The notes: generated from the letters alone by a model not told the origin. 64,000 bases of DNA from Petaurus breviceps papuanus (GCA_028583685.1 JAMXIF010001253.1:98659813-98723812), one strand, 5' to 3'. Positions 9,491 through 21,737 are shown, numbered from the stretch's first letter. Made by a program: numbers and translations.

Positions 9491-10320
9491 ATCTGCTTAG
9501 CCTGCCCTCAGCTAGCAGTAGTACTTGTCTGGTGAGCAGGATAACTTCTCCTCACTGCCCTCCCAAATTGTGTAGAGGGTTGATCTACTTCCCAGCCTCA
9601 GGCTCACCTCCCTTGGACTTGTCTTTCTTTCCAGCCACTCCCTTAGCTTTGTTTGGGTTTGGTTTTCCTTTCAAATCCAGCTTCAGAAGACAGTGGGAAG
9701 GGGAAATGGTCTGAGGACCAGCCTCAGCTCATCACAGTCTCCCCACTACCAAAGCTAATTACAAGTGTGCCTAGAAAGGTCCAAGTTCACATTTCTTTCT
9801 TTTTACCCAGAGAGTTGTAATACCTCTTCATGTCTGTTATCTAACTCTTTGCTTTGAAGCTGTATATACTTAGGTTAATAACTCATTACCTATGATTACA
9901 TTTTTGGAGGGGGAATCCGTTGGTCAAGGACCAATTCTGACTCTCTCTCCCCATTATACATTGATTAACTACATTCATCTTACTATAAAAAGACAAAAGC
10001 AAACCACCCCTTAAATGGAGACTAGGAAATAAGTACACTTCCCTGAGGTTAGAGAAAGGAAGAAAAAAGCAGTGAACTAGCAGGCATTCCTTTCTAGTAC
10101 CCAATCTACCTTATAGCCTCAAGGGGGCAATATATCCATAGCAAAGAAAGACCGATAAGCACACTAATGGACGACCACATCCAATAGTACAGTCAGCTGT
10201 TAGGAACCATCCTCTCCTACCTCCCTAAGGAAAGAAGGAAGTGGTATTTCTTCATCTTTTCTCAGAAGATCAATTTAGTCAATAGAGTTGCACAATGTTT
10301 GGTTCTTTTAATGTTCTTTT
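9491..10320. other. No feature recognised
   Basis: GC-mixed sequence without classifiable repeats, RNA genes or convincing coding potential. Confidence 0.6.
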
Positions 10321-10339
10321 GGCTTATATTTTTTATTTC

Positions 10340-11215
10340 AGGAGCATCTTTAAAAAAAAATAGCATTTTATTCCTCCATTACATGTAAAAACAATTTTAA
10401 ACATTTTTAAAAGTTTTGAGTTGAAAATTATATCCCTTCCTCCCTCCCCTCCTTTCTCTCTGAGAGAGTAAGCAATCTGATATAGATTAAGCATGTGCAA
10501 TCATGCAAAACATTTCCACATAAGTCATTTTTACAAGAAGACTCAGGGGTAGCTAGGTTGCACAGTGAATAGAGCACTGGTCCTGGAGTCAGGAGGACCT
10601 GAGTTCAAATCTGGCCTCAGACACTTAACACAAAAACTAGTCGTGCGACCTTGGGCAAGTCACTTAACCCCAATTGCCCTCCAAAAAAGCAAAAAAAAAA
10701 AAAAAAGACAAAAAAAGAAAGTGAAAAATAGTATGCTTTAATAGTATGTATTCAGACAACATCAGTTCTTTCTCTAGAAGCCAATTGAATCTTTCATCAT
10801 GAGTCCTTTGGGATTGTCTTGAATCATTGTACTGCAGAGAATAGCCAAGTCATTTACAGTTCTTTGTACAATATTGCTGTTACTGTGTACAGTGTTCTCC
10901 TGGATCTGCTCATTTCACTTTGTATCAGTTCATGCAAGTCTTTCTAGGTTTTTTTGAAATCATCTTCCTTGTCATTTCTTATAGCACAATAATATTCCAT
11001 TACAATCATAATTCTACCAACAGTGCATTAGTTGCATTTTCCCCACATCCTCTCTAACATTTATTATTTTCCTTTTTTTGTCATATTAGCCAATCTGATA
11101 GGTGTGAGGTGGTACCTCAGATATGTTTTAATTTGCATTTCTCTAACCATTAGTAATTTAGAACACTTTTTCACATGACTATAGATAGATTTGATTTGTC
11201 TGAAAACTGTCAGTA
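10340..11215 (-). mobile_element. L1 3' fragment, interrupted by a SINE
   Basis: Reverse-strand L1 3' UTR (10340-10545) and ORF2 end (10712-11215). Blocks such as TATAGCACAATAATATTCC and CAATCTGATAGGTGTGAGGTG are antisense to the L1 ORF2 C-terminus. An internal deletion lies near 11010, where sequence jumps from the MEYY block to the preceding conserved block. A + strand SINE splits it. Confidence 0.85.
10546..10711 (+). mobile_element. Marsupial CORE-SINE, A-tailed type, inside L1
   Basis: Complete copy from GGGGTAGCTAGGTTGCAC to CCCCAATTGCCCTCC with a long A-rich tail. It is little diverged and younger than the L1 it interrupts. Confidence 0.92.
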
Positions 11216-11394
11216 GCATTTAAAAAAAATACTGTAGGAAATAGAAGCCTATATTCACTATTCTAGTATCTGATGATTTTCAGCATTTAGCCTAACGACC
11301 ACAAGGTCCTCATATCTAATATATTTCACAACTCATATCTAACCTAACCCTCTAGTGATGACAACTTCATATTTCTATAGAACTTTAAGTTTTC

Positions 11395-11640
11395 CTCATA
11401 ATTGATGCTGCAAATGTCATCATACCCATTTTATAGATGAAGAAACTATTGTTGTTCATCCTTCTTTCCCAAAGAGGACCAATGACATCATGAGGGTGAC
11501 GTCTTGACTTGTGCATGAATTGGATTTAAATGAGGCAGAGCTGCCCAAAATCATCAGCCTCACTCTCTCCTCCAGAGTCATTGATGAGACTGATGAAGAA
11601 ACTAAGGCTTAGGGAAGGAAAGTGACTTGTACATGGTGGT
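11395..11640 (-). mobile_element. MIR-like SINE carrying an insertion
   Basis: Left part CCATTTTATAGATGAAGAAACT; right part GATGAAGAAACTAAGGCTTA and GAAAGTGACTTGTACATG. A 143-base insert lies between. Confidence 0.75.
11449..11591. mobile_element. Unnamed short retroposon-like insert with 13-bp TSD
   Basis: The insert starts TTGTTGTTCATCCTTCTTTC and continues AAAGAGGACCAATGACATCA. It is flanked by perfect direct repeats GATGAAGAAACTA (11436-11448 and 11592-11604), showing a retroposition-type insertion into the MIR. I recall similar GAGGACCAATGACATCA repeats as common in marsupials but cannot name the family. Confidence 0.75.
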
Positions 11641-11749
11641 TGGATTGCAACTTAGGTTCTGATAACATGTCCAGTGGTCCATGTGTTTTATCCACTCTGC
11701 CTCTATCTATGCCTGAATGCATTTCTCTAGGCAATGGGTTTTTTTTTTT

Positions 11750-12065
11750 TAATATCAATCAACAAGAATTTATTAACACTTATTATATGCCAAATATTTT
11801 GCTAAGTCATGAGGATACAAAGAAAAGGTGAAAATAGTCCCTGCCCCCAAGGAGTTTATATTCTTTTAAGATTTTTCTTTTTTAAAGAGGGGAAGGTAGG
11901 GCAATTGGGGTTAAATGACTTGCCCAAGGTCACATGGCTAGTTAACTTGTGTTAAGTGTCTGAGGTCAGATTTGAACTCAGTCCTTCTGACTCCAGGGCT
12001 GGTGCTCTACTCACTGCGCCACCTAGCCGCCCCTAGGAGTTTATATTCTAATGGAGGGATATAAT
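11750..12065 (-). mobile_element. L2 3' end split by a SINE
   Basis: AACAAGAATTTATTAACACT and CAAGGAGTTTATATTCT are the antisense L2 terminus. It continues after the SINE with AGGAGTTTATATTCTAATGG. Confidence 0.8.
11866..12034 (-). mobile_element. Marsupial CORE-SINE, A-tailed type, inside L2
   Basis: Reverse-strand copy ending CACCTAGCCGCCCC. The duplicated target AGGAGTTTATATTCT is at 11850-11864 and 12035-12049. Confidence 0.9.
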
Positions 12066-12299
12066 ATGTATGATGTTATATATGTACGTATGTATTAAAA
12101 CACACATAAATTATATATATGTATATGAATGTACCAGAAAGATACAAACTATGTAAAATTTAGAGGGGGAGGCACTAGCAGCTGGGGAACTCAAGAGAGC
12201 ATAGCAAATAGCCCCAGCCTATATAATAACCCAGAATTTATTTGAGGACTAATAACTATTCCCTTAATCTTTTCTTCTCCAGACAGAACAATCCCAGTG

Positions 12300-12480
12300 G
12301 TTTTTTTTTTTTTGTCTTATTAAATGGTTCTCATTCTCCTGGCATTTAATTATCTTCATGGTTCTCTTTTGAACCTTCTCCAAGTTCTCCATATTCCTCT
12401 TGAGCTGTGAGTATAAAACTGCAAAATTAATTACACATAGTTTCTGAAGGCCAAAGATTAAATCCCAGGAGTAATTGTTT
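12300..12480 (-). mobile_element. CR1/L3-like LINE fragment
   Basis: The reverse strand encodes NLEKVQKRTMKIIK, matching the CR1/L3 ORF2 motif LERVQRRATKMI. Short and diverged. Confidence 0.5.
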
Positions 12481-12789
12481 CCTAGTATGTATCCTTTTCT
12501 TGAGGGTAAAATCAAAGTGTAAAGTTTGCTAAAGCAAACACTGCCAGCTCCATGACTAGGGTTGGTCATTGGAGGCTTTGCTTCAGGTGAAGGTTGGTAA
12601 GCCAGTGTGCAAAGGGCTTGCTTCCTTCCCTTAAGTGGTAGGTGATGGTGGCATTAATGGTGGTTGTGGAAGTCGAATTTCATCAATAGGATTTCCACCC
12701 CTGTGCATCCCAGTCCTCTAGTCATTCACCACAGCCCCTGCATTCATGACAACACCCATTCCTTTGCCTGGATCTGGGCTGCCACCCCT

Positions 12790-12900
12790 TAGGGTCATTG
12801 GGTCATAGAATCAATTATAAGAGTCAGAGCTGGAAGCCATCGCATCCAACTCCCTCCTTTTATCGATCCATTCTGAGATGTGAGTTGGGGAAAGGGATTA
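12790..12900 (-). mobile_element. MIR-like SINE fragment
   Basis: GGTCATAGAATCAATTATAA, then CAGAGCTGGAAGCCATC, the end common to reverse-strand MIR-like copies here. Confidence 0.5.
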
Positions 12901-13005
12901 ACCAAAAGCTCCCTGCACAGAGTGTCTCAGGGACCAAGTCTTCCCTGACTCGCCAGTTTACCTTGTTCAGAAATTGATGCTTAGGGCTCTCAGTGTTGCT
13001 GTATG

Positions 13006-13044
13006 TATTTGTGTGTATGTGTGTGTGCGTGTGTGTGTGTGTGC
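13006..13044. repeat. GT microsatellite
   Basis: An interrupted TGTG run of about 40 bases. Confidence 0.9.
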
Positions 13045-13479
13045 GCCAGAGACCAAACTTCATCTAATGTGTTTCTATAACGAGAACAGTTAACAAATTC
13101 TTTAATAGTGTTTCTTTTTATGCTTTAAAGCACAGAGTGGATGATTGTGAAATGCTTTCTGATTTAATTTTAATAAGCTCATGAAAGTATTGGCTAAGGT
13201 TATATCCTTGGCTAGATCTCCAAAGGCCTATACAGGTAAACTTTGTTATGAGCAAAACTAGTATTTGAAAATAACACCACACTTATACTGTATCCCTCTA
13301 AAACCAAAAAAAAAAAAAAACCCTCTAAAACTAGAACAAATGCTGATCTATATTGCTAAAGGGAGTTTTCTCACTGGGAGTTTCCTATACCAACAAAATA
13401 ACAATGTGATTAGAAAAAAATGTTGCAAAGTGCTTTCTTCACAACTGCCCTGTGAGAGGTAAAGGCAGCACAAGCTTTA

Positions 13480-13575
13480 TCAACACCTTTTTACGATGAT
13501 GAAATGAGATTTAGAGAAGTTCAATGACTTATCCAGCACTGTACAAGTGTCTGAACCAGGGGTTGTGATTCTGGA
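13480..13575 (-). mobile_element. MIR-like SINE fragment
   Basis: ACGATGATGAAATGAGATTT, then CAATGACTTATCCAGCACTG: a decayed reverse-strand MIR. Confidence 0.5.
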
Positions 13576-13999
13576 ATTAGAAAGCAGAAGATTAGAGAGC
13601 AATTATTCACTTTGCAAAAAGACTTAACTAGGGATTTCATTTGGTGCATTTCACATATAATTAATTTTATAAAAATATGGTTACCAAAATGATTATTGAA
13701 TTTTCTGTTGCATAAAGGAAGGTTTTATGTATGTATACATGTAAATATACATGTAACTACTGTTTATTGTGGGTTTTGTATATATTTATGACCATGCTTT
13801 TATACACAAAGGATTTTCCCCATATAGAAAAATTATATCTTATGATTAACATATGGATAGGCTATGAGTTTGGAGATTAAAAGTGAGCAAATTAATTTTG
13901 CACTTGAATGCAACAAGGAAACCTATTTACCATAGGGAAGAATTCATCTTCGCAGGGGCCTTTTAAACATTACCAGATCTCAAATTATACTGGAAGGTA

Positions 14000-14250
14000 G
14001 ATATTATAAAAATGATTTTGTCCAGAGGACTGATGATAAAGAATGCTACATACCACCTAGCAAAGAAAAGATGGAATCAAAATACAGTGTGAAACATGCG
14101 GTTTTACACGGCCAATGTGGGGATTGGTTTTGCTTAACTAAACATATTTCTTATAAGGGTTTTGTTTTCTTTTTATTTCTTTTTCTCAGTGATGGGAGGT
14201 CAAAAGGAATAAAAAATAAATGCTAATCAATTTTCTAAAAATTAAAAGAA
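14000..14250 (+). mobile_element. L1 3' end fragment
   Basis: AGAGGACTGATGATAAAGAATG, CACGGCCAATGTGGGG and GGTTTTGCTTAACTA match the 3' UTR block also found near 41080-41260. Confidence 0.7.
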
Positions 14251-14489
14251 CAGATTTAGTACTGGTAAAATTTAGAAGACTTAATCAGTGGAAAAGATTA
14301 TGTAAGCAAGAATCAGAAGCAATCAAATTAAATTATTTCCATATTTTCTCCCCAATTACAAGGTCAATACATTGAGAATTTGAATAGTATTCATGCCTTT
14401 CTTTATAGCCTCAGTGTTTAGCACAGTGCTTGGCACAAATTGGACTTAGTAGATTATTGCTTTATAAATCCAAGAACATTCACTATTAG

Positions 14490-14735
14490 GGTATGTAGTG
14501 CCTATTCTGCAAAAACTGCTAAGAAAACTAGCTAGGATATTATTCTTTAAAAGGCAAGACCAAAAAGATGGAATAGTCAATTTTGATTACAGACAAATGA
14601 AAAGATTTTGCATAAACAAAATCAGTGCAGCCAGAGAAGCTTGGGAAAAAGCCATTGCAACAAATATCTTTGAAAAAGTCTTGATAATCCAATACATGCA
14701 GGAAATTTATACAAATATATAAAAAAGAAAGTAAT
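14490..14735 (+). mobile_element. L1 ORF2 fragment
   Basis: The frame reads KRFCINKISAAREAWEKAIA, comparable to L1 ORF2 near its C-terminal third (KSFCTAKET...WEKIF). Weakly preserved. Confidence 0.55.
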
Positions 14736-15779
14736 TTTTAAAAGTCTGAAAACATATTCAGTGTGTAATCCCTATATACCTCTCACTTCAATGAAGGTTG
14801 GGAATAAATATCTTCTTATATTTCTTAATTTGAATCCTGTTAGATCTTTGTAAGTTTATTACATTCACTTTTGATTTTTGTGTGTGTTTGTTCTTTCTAT
14901 TTACATTGTTGTGGTTTTTGTGTATATTGTTTTCTTGGCTCTTCTTCACTCTATATCATTTCACATAGGTCTTTCCATGCATCTCTCTATTCATTACATG
15001 CATCATTTCTTATAGCACAGTAATATTCCTTTAAATTCAAATGCCACATTTTTTTTAGCCATTCTCTAATTGATGGGCATCTACTTCTTTGTGTTCAATT
15101 TTTTGCTATTACAAAAAGTGCTACTATAAAAAATTTTGGTGTATTATGGGTATTTTCTTATTATCAGTGATATAAGCCCAGTAATGGAATCTCTGGTACA
15201 AAGGGTATGAATGTTTTAGTGATTTTATTTGCACAATTCCAAATTACTTTCCAAAATGGTTGTGCCATTTCTCAGTTCCATCAACAATGTATCAGTCTAT
15301 CTATCATTCCACACCCACTGCACCATTGACTATTACCATTTTTTCCAATTCACAAGATGTGAGGTAAAACTTCTGGGTTGTTTTGATGTGCATTTCTCTT
15401 ATTATCAATGGTTTTCATATAGTAGTGAATATTTTATAATTATTTTGAGAATTTTTTATTCATAACCTTTGCCACTTATCTATTGAGAAATAAGTATTAG
15501 TCTTGTGTATATTAATTAATTTTATACATATTTTGGCTACCAAACCCTTATCAGAGAAATTTGACACAAAGTTTTTTTCCCATTTGAGTGATTCCTTTCT
15601 TACCATAGCTGTTTTAATGTTATCTGTGCAGAAGCTCTTCAATTTCACCTAATCAAAGTTATCTATTTTGTCTTTTTAAATTATTCCTAACTGTGAGAGG
15701 TATATGACCTATTTCTATCTGTTTTAATAGTATGGTCTTTAATATTAAGGTTGCACATCCTTTTAGTATGTATTGTGGA

Positions 15780-15953
15780 GGGGCAACTAGGTTATGCAGT
15801 GAACAGAGCACCGGCCCTAGAGTCAGGAGGACCTGAGTTCAAATCCAGACTCAGGCACTTAACACTTACAAATAGCCATGTGACCTTAGGCAAATCACTT
15901 AACCCCAATTGCCCTGCCTTCCGCCCTCCAAAAAAAAAAAAGCAGAAAAAAAA
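15780..15953 (+). mobile_element. Marsupial CORE-SINE, A-tailed type, inside L1
   Basis: GGGGCAACTAGGTTATGCAG to CCCCAATTGCC plus A-tail. The target ATGTATTGTGGA before it recurs as ATGTATGGTGGA after it. Confidence 0.9.
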
Positions 15954-16203
15954 GAATGTATGGTGGAATGCAGTGTAAGGTGTTAGTCTAAGCCTAATTT
16001 CTGCCTGATTGATTTCTAGTTTTCATAGCAGTTTTTAATCAGATAAGGAATTTTCTCCTAGGTAATATATATTTTTCATTTTACCCAACACTGGGTTATT
16101 GAATTCCATTGTTTCTGAATCTACCTTGGCTAGTCTGTTCCTTCTAGTTATCTATTTTTTTTTAACCAATAACATTTGGTTTTGATGTCTGTTGATTTAT
16201 ATA

Positions 16204-16486
16204 GTGCTTCTTAAACTGTGGGTTGTGACCATATATGGGGTTGTGAAAAATTTGGGTTTCTGAATGTGCAGTGACCAAAAATTAATTAAAAATCAAATGC
16301 GTAATGAATCTGAGGTGTTTCTGGCAGTGCTTGTCCATGTTGCATTGCAAAACTTCACTGCACTCTGGGTTCTGAACACAAAGCATGCACACTTTGCACT
16401 GTGCATGCCCCTCAGACCCCTCAGTGCCAGTCAATGCTACCAAAATATGAAAGGGGTAAGCAAGTGGAAAAAGTTTAAGAAGCCCA
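16204..16486. mobile_element. hAT-like non-autonomous DNA transposon (MITE)
   Basis: The ends are inverted: GTGCTTCTTAAACTGTG at the left, and AAAGTTTAAGAAGCCC at the right, giving a shared GCTTCTTAAACT terminal repeat. Flanks TTATATAG and TGATATAG look like a decayed 8-bp target duplication, as hAT elements make. The host L1 resumes immediately (GTTTGAGGTCTAG). It encodes no transposase. Confidence 0.65.
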
Positions 16487-17369
16487 GATCTATGATATAG
16501 TTTGAGGTCTAGAGGTGTTATTCTCTTTTTTTCAGCATTTCCCTTGATATTCTAGTTTCTTTTAATCATTTTTCTTGAGATTCTAGATCTTTTGTTTTTC
16601 CACATGAATTTTATCAATTTCAATTTATCAAGTATCCCCTTAGTAATTTGATTGGTATAGCATTAAAAATATAAATTAAATTTGGTAGCATTGTCATTTT
16701 TATTATATTGGCAAGGCCTATCCATGAGCACTGAATATTCCTTCGGCTATTTAAGTTGTTATTTTATTTTTTTTAAGGAGCACTTTGTAATTGAATCTAT
16801 ATGGTATTTTTAATATTTTGTTGGATTTATCCTCAGAAATTTTATGCATTTTGTAATTCTTTAGAATGGGATTTTCCTTTCTTTTTTTTGCTTCCTTGAT
16901 TTTGTTGTTATTATATAGAAATGTAGCTCATTTTTGACTCAGCTGGAAATCTCTGAAGGTTCAGAGTGACAAACTTGCAGGCTTTCATTTGGTGTGGGAT
17001 TCTCACAATTCATCTACTAGGGCATGCTACTGATCCTTATTCTAAAGTACCTTGCCCAGCTGTAGATTCTGTCCTCATTACAGAATTGTGTCATAAGTAG
17101 CCAGCAATAGTGTTCATTTCTCTGCACATAGTTGAATCCCTCTGGCTGAATCTGGGGACCTCTTCTTTTCCTGGTGTACAGCCTCAGGCATCTTTCAGTC
17201 CCTGTGCAGGTTGTGTGACCTTTCCTAGCTAGATTCTCTTTCCAGTATTTGCAGACCTCTCTGGCTCCATTTGCTATATATTTTTTTAGATCTTTGTTGA
17301 GGAACTGTGGAGGATAGCTTGTTTGTGATTCTTTCTCCTACTCTGCCATGTTTGCTCTGCCCTAAGCAG

Positions 17370-18224
17370 GAAGTTTTCAAAAGAAAAAAATACGAGCAAT
17401 CAACAGCAATATAAAAGATGTTCCAATGTTGAAGAAGAGAATACTGATCAATATAATATCCAATTGTGACCTCAGTTAGTTGATACCAAATCATTCATCC
17501 CACCTCTTAGCAGATGGTAGACTACATGCATTTTCAGACATGGTCAATATACTATTAAAAAAAAATTGTTACCAGGGAGGGTTTTTCGGGGGTTTGGGCA
17601 AGTCACTTGGAAGTGATATTAATGTTAAGAAAAAAAGCACCAATAAAGTTTTTTTTTTTTAATGACATTATCCTTTTTCAGGTCTCAGATGTCAGTTATG
17701 AATTCTTTCTGTGTTGGTCTGTTTTAAGAATTTAGGTGGGTTGTGTTTTGGCTAGGGATTAAAACAATTTTTTTAAAGTAACTTTTGTATCCCTTTGGAT
17801 ACAACTCATGTCTCAGTTTTGGTGAGGTCTGTTGGAATATTAATTTTTCAGGGCACTGTTTTTTCTCCAACTGGCAAACTCTTGAAACATTCCACCACAA
17901 ACCCAGGTATCCCTGCTCCTTTTTATTGCTACTACCCAAGAAATCCAGCAGAGGGCATGATTTCTCTGCTTAGCTTATGTGGCTGGGACAATATTTCCTG
18001 AATGCTTTCTTTTCTCTAATTTACCAGAGACCACACACAATCAGTCCTGGTATTTAAGTCTATTTTCCTTCTGCTAAGGGAAACAACATGAGTGCCTGAT
18101 ATAATTTTACAAAGCATCCTTGTTCATCCTTTTCTCTAATGATGCTATCTCCTATACCCAAATACTCTCTGGCCAGATTTTTCTAGCTGGTTCTTAGTCT
18201 CAGTTTTCATCTGCTTCCCTCTCA
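17370..18224. other. No feature recognised
   Basis: Unclassified sequence. No coding, RNA or clear repeat signal. Confidence 0.55.
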
Positions 18225-18412
18225 TTGGATCACAGAACATTTAGAAGTGGAAAAGGACATGAGGGATCACTTATGATAACCTTCCTCATTTTAAGATGAG
18301 AAAACTGAGGCCTACAGAAATTAAGGGGCTTTCTCAAAGTCACACAGATGGGATCTGAGCCCAGGTATTCCTTACTGCAAATTCAGAATTCTGCCTTGTG
18401 CTGTCTTTTCAA
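18225..18412 (-). mobile_element. MIR-like SINE
   Basis: TTTTAAGATGAGAAAACTGA, then CAAAGTCACACAGATGGGAT and GAGCCCAGGTATTCC on the reverse strand. Confidence 0.75.
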
Positions 18413-18694
18413 ACCCAGGTCTTCTCATTCCAGGGAACTAGCATTTCCTTTTGACTGTTATGATTTCTCCTTTGCCTTGAGAAGCTCTGAGATTTCCTAA
18501 TTCTCTATCCATTTTAAATAGCTGATTACCCACAAAATATAGAACTGAATTGAATTGAATATAGAATTCAAAAATGTTGACAAAATATGATTGAATCTTG
18601 ATTAAAAATAAAGTGTACCAAAATTGTCATGGTTTTTACCAAGTGAATGATGTCATCCTGGTTATATAAATGGATAGGCATGTGTTTCTTTTAT

Positions 18695-18795
18695 TCAGTA
18701 AATACTGAACAAATTCAGTAAATACTGAATGCCACTTATGTCCAAGGCGTTTTGCTGTATGCTCTCACAATTGTCTCATTTCTGCTACTAGTTTG
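18695..18795 (-). mobile_element. L2 3' end-like fragment with a short tandem duplication
   Basis: ATGCCACTTATGTCCAAGGC is like the antisense L2 end. TTCAGTAAATACTGAA is present twice in tandem (about 18694-18731). Confidence 0.45.
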
Positions 18796-19324
18796 TGTAA
18801 AGCCTAATCATAGTTAATCCCTCTATTATCTTTTTTTTTCAGTAAGGATGATCCATTTATGTTTTACTTGACTATATATGTTGGTAATGGGAATTTTATT
18901 TTTCTTGCTTTCTAAGTAGATAAGGGAAAGAGCTGAAATGGGGAGAATGTGGCCCTGAAAATAAAATAAAATAGAATTTTTGAAAAAAAAAAAGAAATTC
19001 ATTTAAATAGCTTGGAATGAGTGAGAGGAAAGGAGGGGAAAGAATTATTGTTACCTGATAGCCTGAACAAAAGGCACACAATTAACTCCATTGTAGCTAC
19101 ATTCAGCTCACTTCTCATAGTCTACAATGTAAATAGCTCACATAGAAGTTCTTTCTTTAGACAGACTATAAATGCAGAAGGACCAAAGAAAGCATTTGTT
19201 TCTTCTCTGGGATTTGTTGTAAACAGATCAACAAAGCACTGTTTCTATGAACTACTTGCCAGGACACTAAAAAAGCTTTGCTTTAGAGAACTTTTTTTTT
19301 CTTTGGCATTTACCTGTAATGCAA

Positions 19325-19525
19325 AATAAGAACACATAGATTCAGAACTGGAAGAGACTTTAAAAATCATCTGGTCCCACCCTTTATTTTACAGTTGAAG
19401 AAATGACCTAGAGAGGTTGAATGATTTACCTACGGTCATGGAGGTGGCAGAGCCGGGATTCAAATCTAAGTCTGTCAACTCCCAATCCGGTGTTTTCTCT
19501 CCATGGCATCATGGTGCTTCCCATT
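19325..19525 (-). mobile_element. MIR-like SINE
   Basis: TTCAGAACTGGAAGAGACTT, CCCTTTATTTTACAGTTGAA, GGATTCAAATCTAAG in reverse-strand order. Confidence 0.75.
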
Positions 19526-19646
19526 GTTAGTGCTTCCTGTTTCTACTTCCATACCTTCAATAAAAGAATTTGCTGACATTAAAATGTCTTCTTGGGTCAT
19601 TTAGACAAAAAGTCTAGATATAGATTGATAGACAGAAATATATAGA

Positions 19647-19647
19647 T

Positions 19648-19678
<31 letters not shown>

Positions 19679-19711
19679 GTCTCTCTCTCTGTCTCTCTCT
19701 CTCTCTCTCTC
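19647..19711. repeat. CT microsatellite
   Basis: CTCTCT units with occasional TG interruptions. Confidence 0.95.
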
Positions 19712-19734
19712 TTCTCACAGAGAGAAAGCAACAA

Positions 19735-19915
19735 TGAAAAGCCTGCTGCACTTGGAATCAGAGTATCTGAGTTTGGATACTGGTTCTGCTACTTTGGGTG
19801 TGACCTGGGCAAGTCACCTAACCTCTTTGAACCTCATTTTCCTCATCTATAAAATGAAGGCACTCTACTGGATGTCCTTTGAAATTCTTTCCAGCTACAA
19901 ATATATGATCTGATG
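19735..19915 (+). mobile_element. MIR-like SINE
   Basis: TGTGACCTGGGCAAGTCACC, CCTCATTTTCCTCATCTATA and a 3' end near TCCAGCTACAAATATATGAT. Confidence 0.8.
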
Positions 19916-20133
19916 AGAAGCCCTTCAAGAAATAGACTTATGGTCATCCAAATGCATCCCTTCCATCATCACCATGCCCCAATACAACCCATAATTAGCA
20001 TGCATATTCTTTTAATGTGCAATATTTCCATTTAAAAATATTGGTCTTAAAAAATCAATTTGGAGAACTTTGTGTTATAGTACTTGTATAGAAATACAGT
20101 ACTAAATTTCTTAAAAGGTCATTTCTACAAAGA

Positions 20134-20243
20134 TATATTTTATATGTGTGTATATGTATGTATGTACATGTATATACATATATGTAGATGCATGTGTATA
20201 TATACATATATATATACGTACATATGGTGTGTGTGTGTGTGCA
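20134..20243. repeat. TA/TG microsatellite
   Basis: A mixed TATGTA, ATATAT and GTGTGT run of about 110 bases. Confidence 0.95.
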
Positions 20244-20689
20244 TTGGTTCCTTTGAACATCTTATCTAGGAAGATGAAGGGAAATGCCATCTCTTGTTGA
20301 ACATCAGGTATTGTTTTATGATATTGAGGATAAGAGTTGGTCAGCACATAGCCTAATGGCTCTTTCATGGTATCAGCCCAGGTTACTGTGGCAACCCCAG
20401 TAACTAACTTTCTGTGTCAGACACTTCTCTGTTCACTGAAATCAATAGTGATCACTATCACGGGGTAATCAAATTCAGCAAATGTGTTGTCTCTAACAAG
20501 GCTACACCTTTGAAAACTGACTCTTTTATTTGCTTGTTTACAGGTAAAGTTTAGCTAGAGTTTAGTAAGAAAGAGTACATGGCTGACAGTACTTTGCATG
20601 TAGTAGGTACTCAATAGATGCTGTTGGTAATTCTTCAATTATTTCCAGATTAGATTCAAAAGGACAATTGCTTACTCAGAATAATCTTG

Positions 20690-20830
20690 TTCTCAGTTTT
20701 GCTGTTGATTAGCTCTGGGTGTTCTGGCAAGGTCCTTAATCTCACTGAGCTTATTTCCTTATCTGTAAAATAAGAAAGAATAATAGTTTCTCCCTAAATA
20801 TTGGAGATATTTTTAAGGTTCATTAGTTAT
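20690..20830 (+). mobile_element. MIR-like SINE fragment
   Basis: A decayed CORE (TTAGCTCTGGGTGTTCTGGC), then TTTCCTTATCTGTAAAATAA. Confidence 0.55.
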
Positions 20831-21737
20831 GGAAAGCTTACTCTCATAAGCCAGTATATCTGTGATCTCTCTTGTGCTGGTATTCCCTTAATTGAGACAG
20901 ATCACAATCCATCCTTGCTGGATGAATGACCATGCCCTATGTCTTCCCATAATTCACCATAGGAGGTAGACTGCCCTGCTGAGGGTTGGCCTCAGATTCA
21001 CTTTATATTTCATGGGTACCAGTGGAATACAGGGACTGTCCATCACTTATCAGTCAGTCTCCCTGTGTGACTGGCCCATTTTTTTCTTGGTTGTATATTT
21101 CCTGGTGACATTCTTTACATAGTTTCTTCTGAGTAATTCCTTGTTTACAATATATTGTAGCTTGTTCATGCACCTCTCCATTGTCTTCTGGGTAATCCTC
21201 CCACTCAGTTCTTTAAAGATTGTAATGTGTCATGGCTTACCGTCACAAAACAACTCATGAAATGAAGAACCTAATTGCCCTTAGTCCTTGTGTGGTCACC
21301 TTCAGCCTCTGAAACAACTTTGGTAGAGTGGTAGAAAATCACACATGTTTTAGACCAGCTACAAACATTTTCTTAGCTATCAGTAATATAAATATTAAAT
21401 CCTTTTCCAGTGGTCAGTGAGTGAACATACTATATGTAGAAATGTATCAGCCTTAAGATTCTTACCTAAATGAAACCAGAGGACAAAAGGAAGTAATAAC
21501 TATGTGGAAAAATGACTAGCAGGTCTTCCTTGGGGAGGTAAAGGAGTTGGTAGAATTGGTTTGATCATGATACCCCAAAGGCAGCAAACATGATTTCATG
21601 GAATGCTTAATCCCATCATATTCCAGTGCTGATGACTATGGAATTAATATAACAATAACACAGAAGTTCTATAGTATCTAGGAGGGAGAAAAAGAAGATT
21701 TGAATTAAAAGAGAGACGAGATCCAAAAGTGTTATAG
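20831..21737. other. No feature recognised
   Basis: Non-repetitive by eye. No coding or RNA signal. Confidence 0.55.

Larger units (their letters stand above)
14815..17365 (-). mobile_element. L1, internally deleted, with two nested insertions
   Basis: The reverse strand carries the ORF2 C-terminal blocks (14950-15400), the LKSFCTDNIKT...WEKNF region (15460-15648) and more upstream ORF2 (16490-16920). It then passes directly to 5' UTR-like sequence, starting on the reverse strand near 17365 as GGGCAGAGCAAACATGGCAG. ORF1 and most of the ORF2 endonuclease are missing. A SINE (15780-15953) and a hAT-like MITE (16204-16486) interrupt it. Many stops show that it is dead. Confidence 0.75.

Noticed and set aside
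19640-19715. CRISPR-like periodic repeat
   Set aside because: It is a CT microsatellite; there are no spacers, and the genome is a mammal's.
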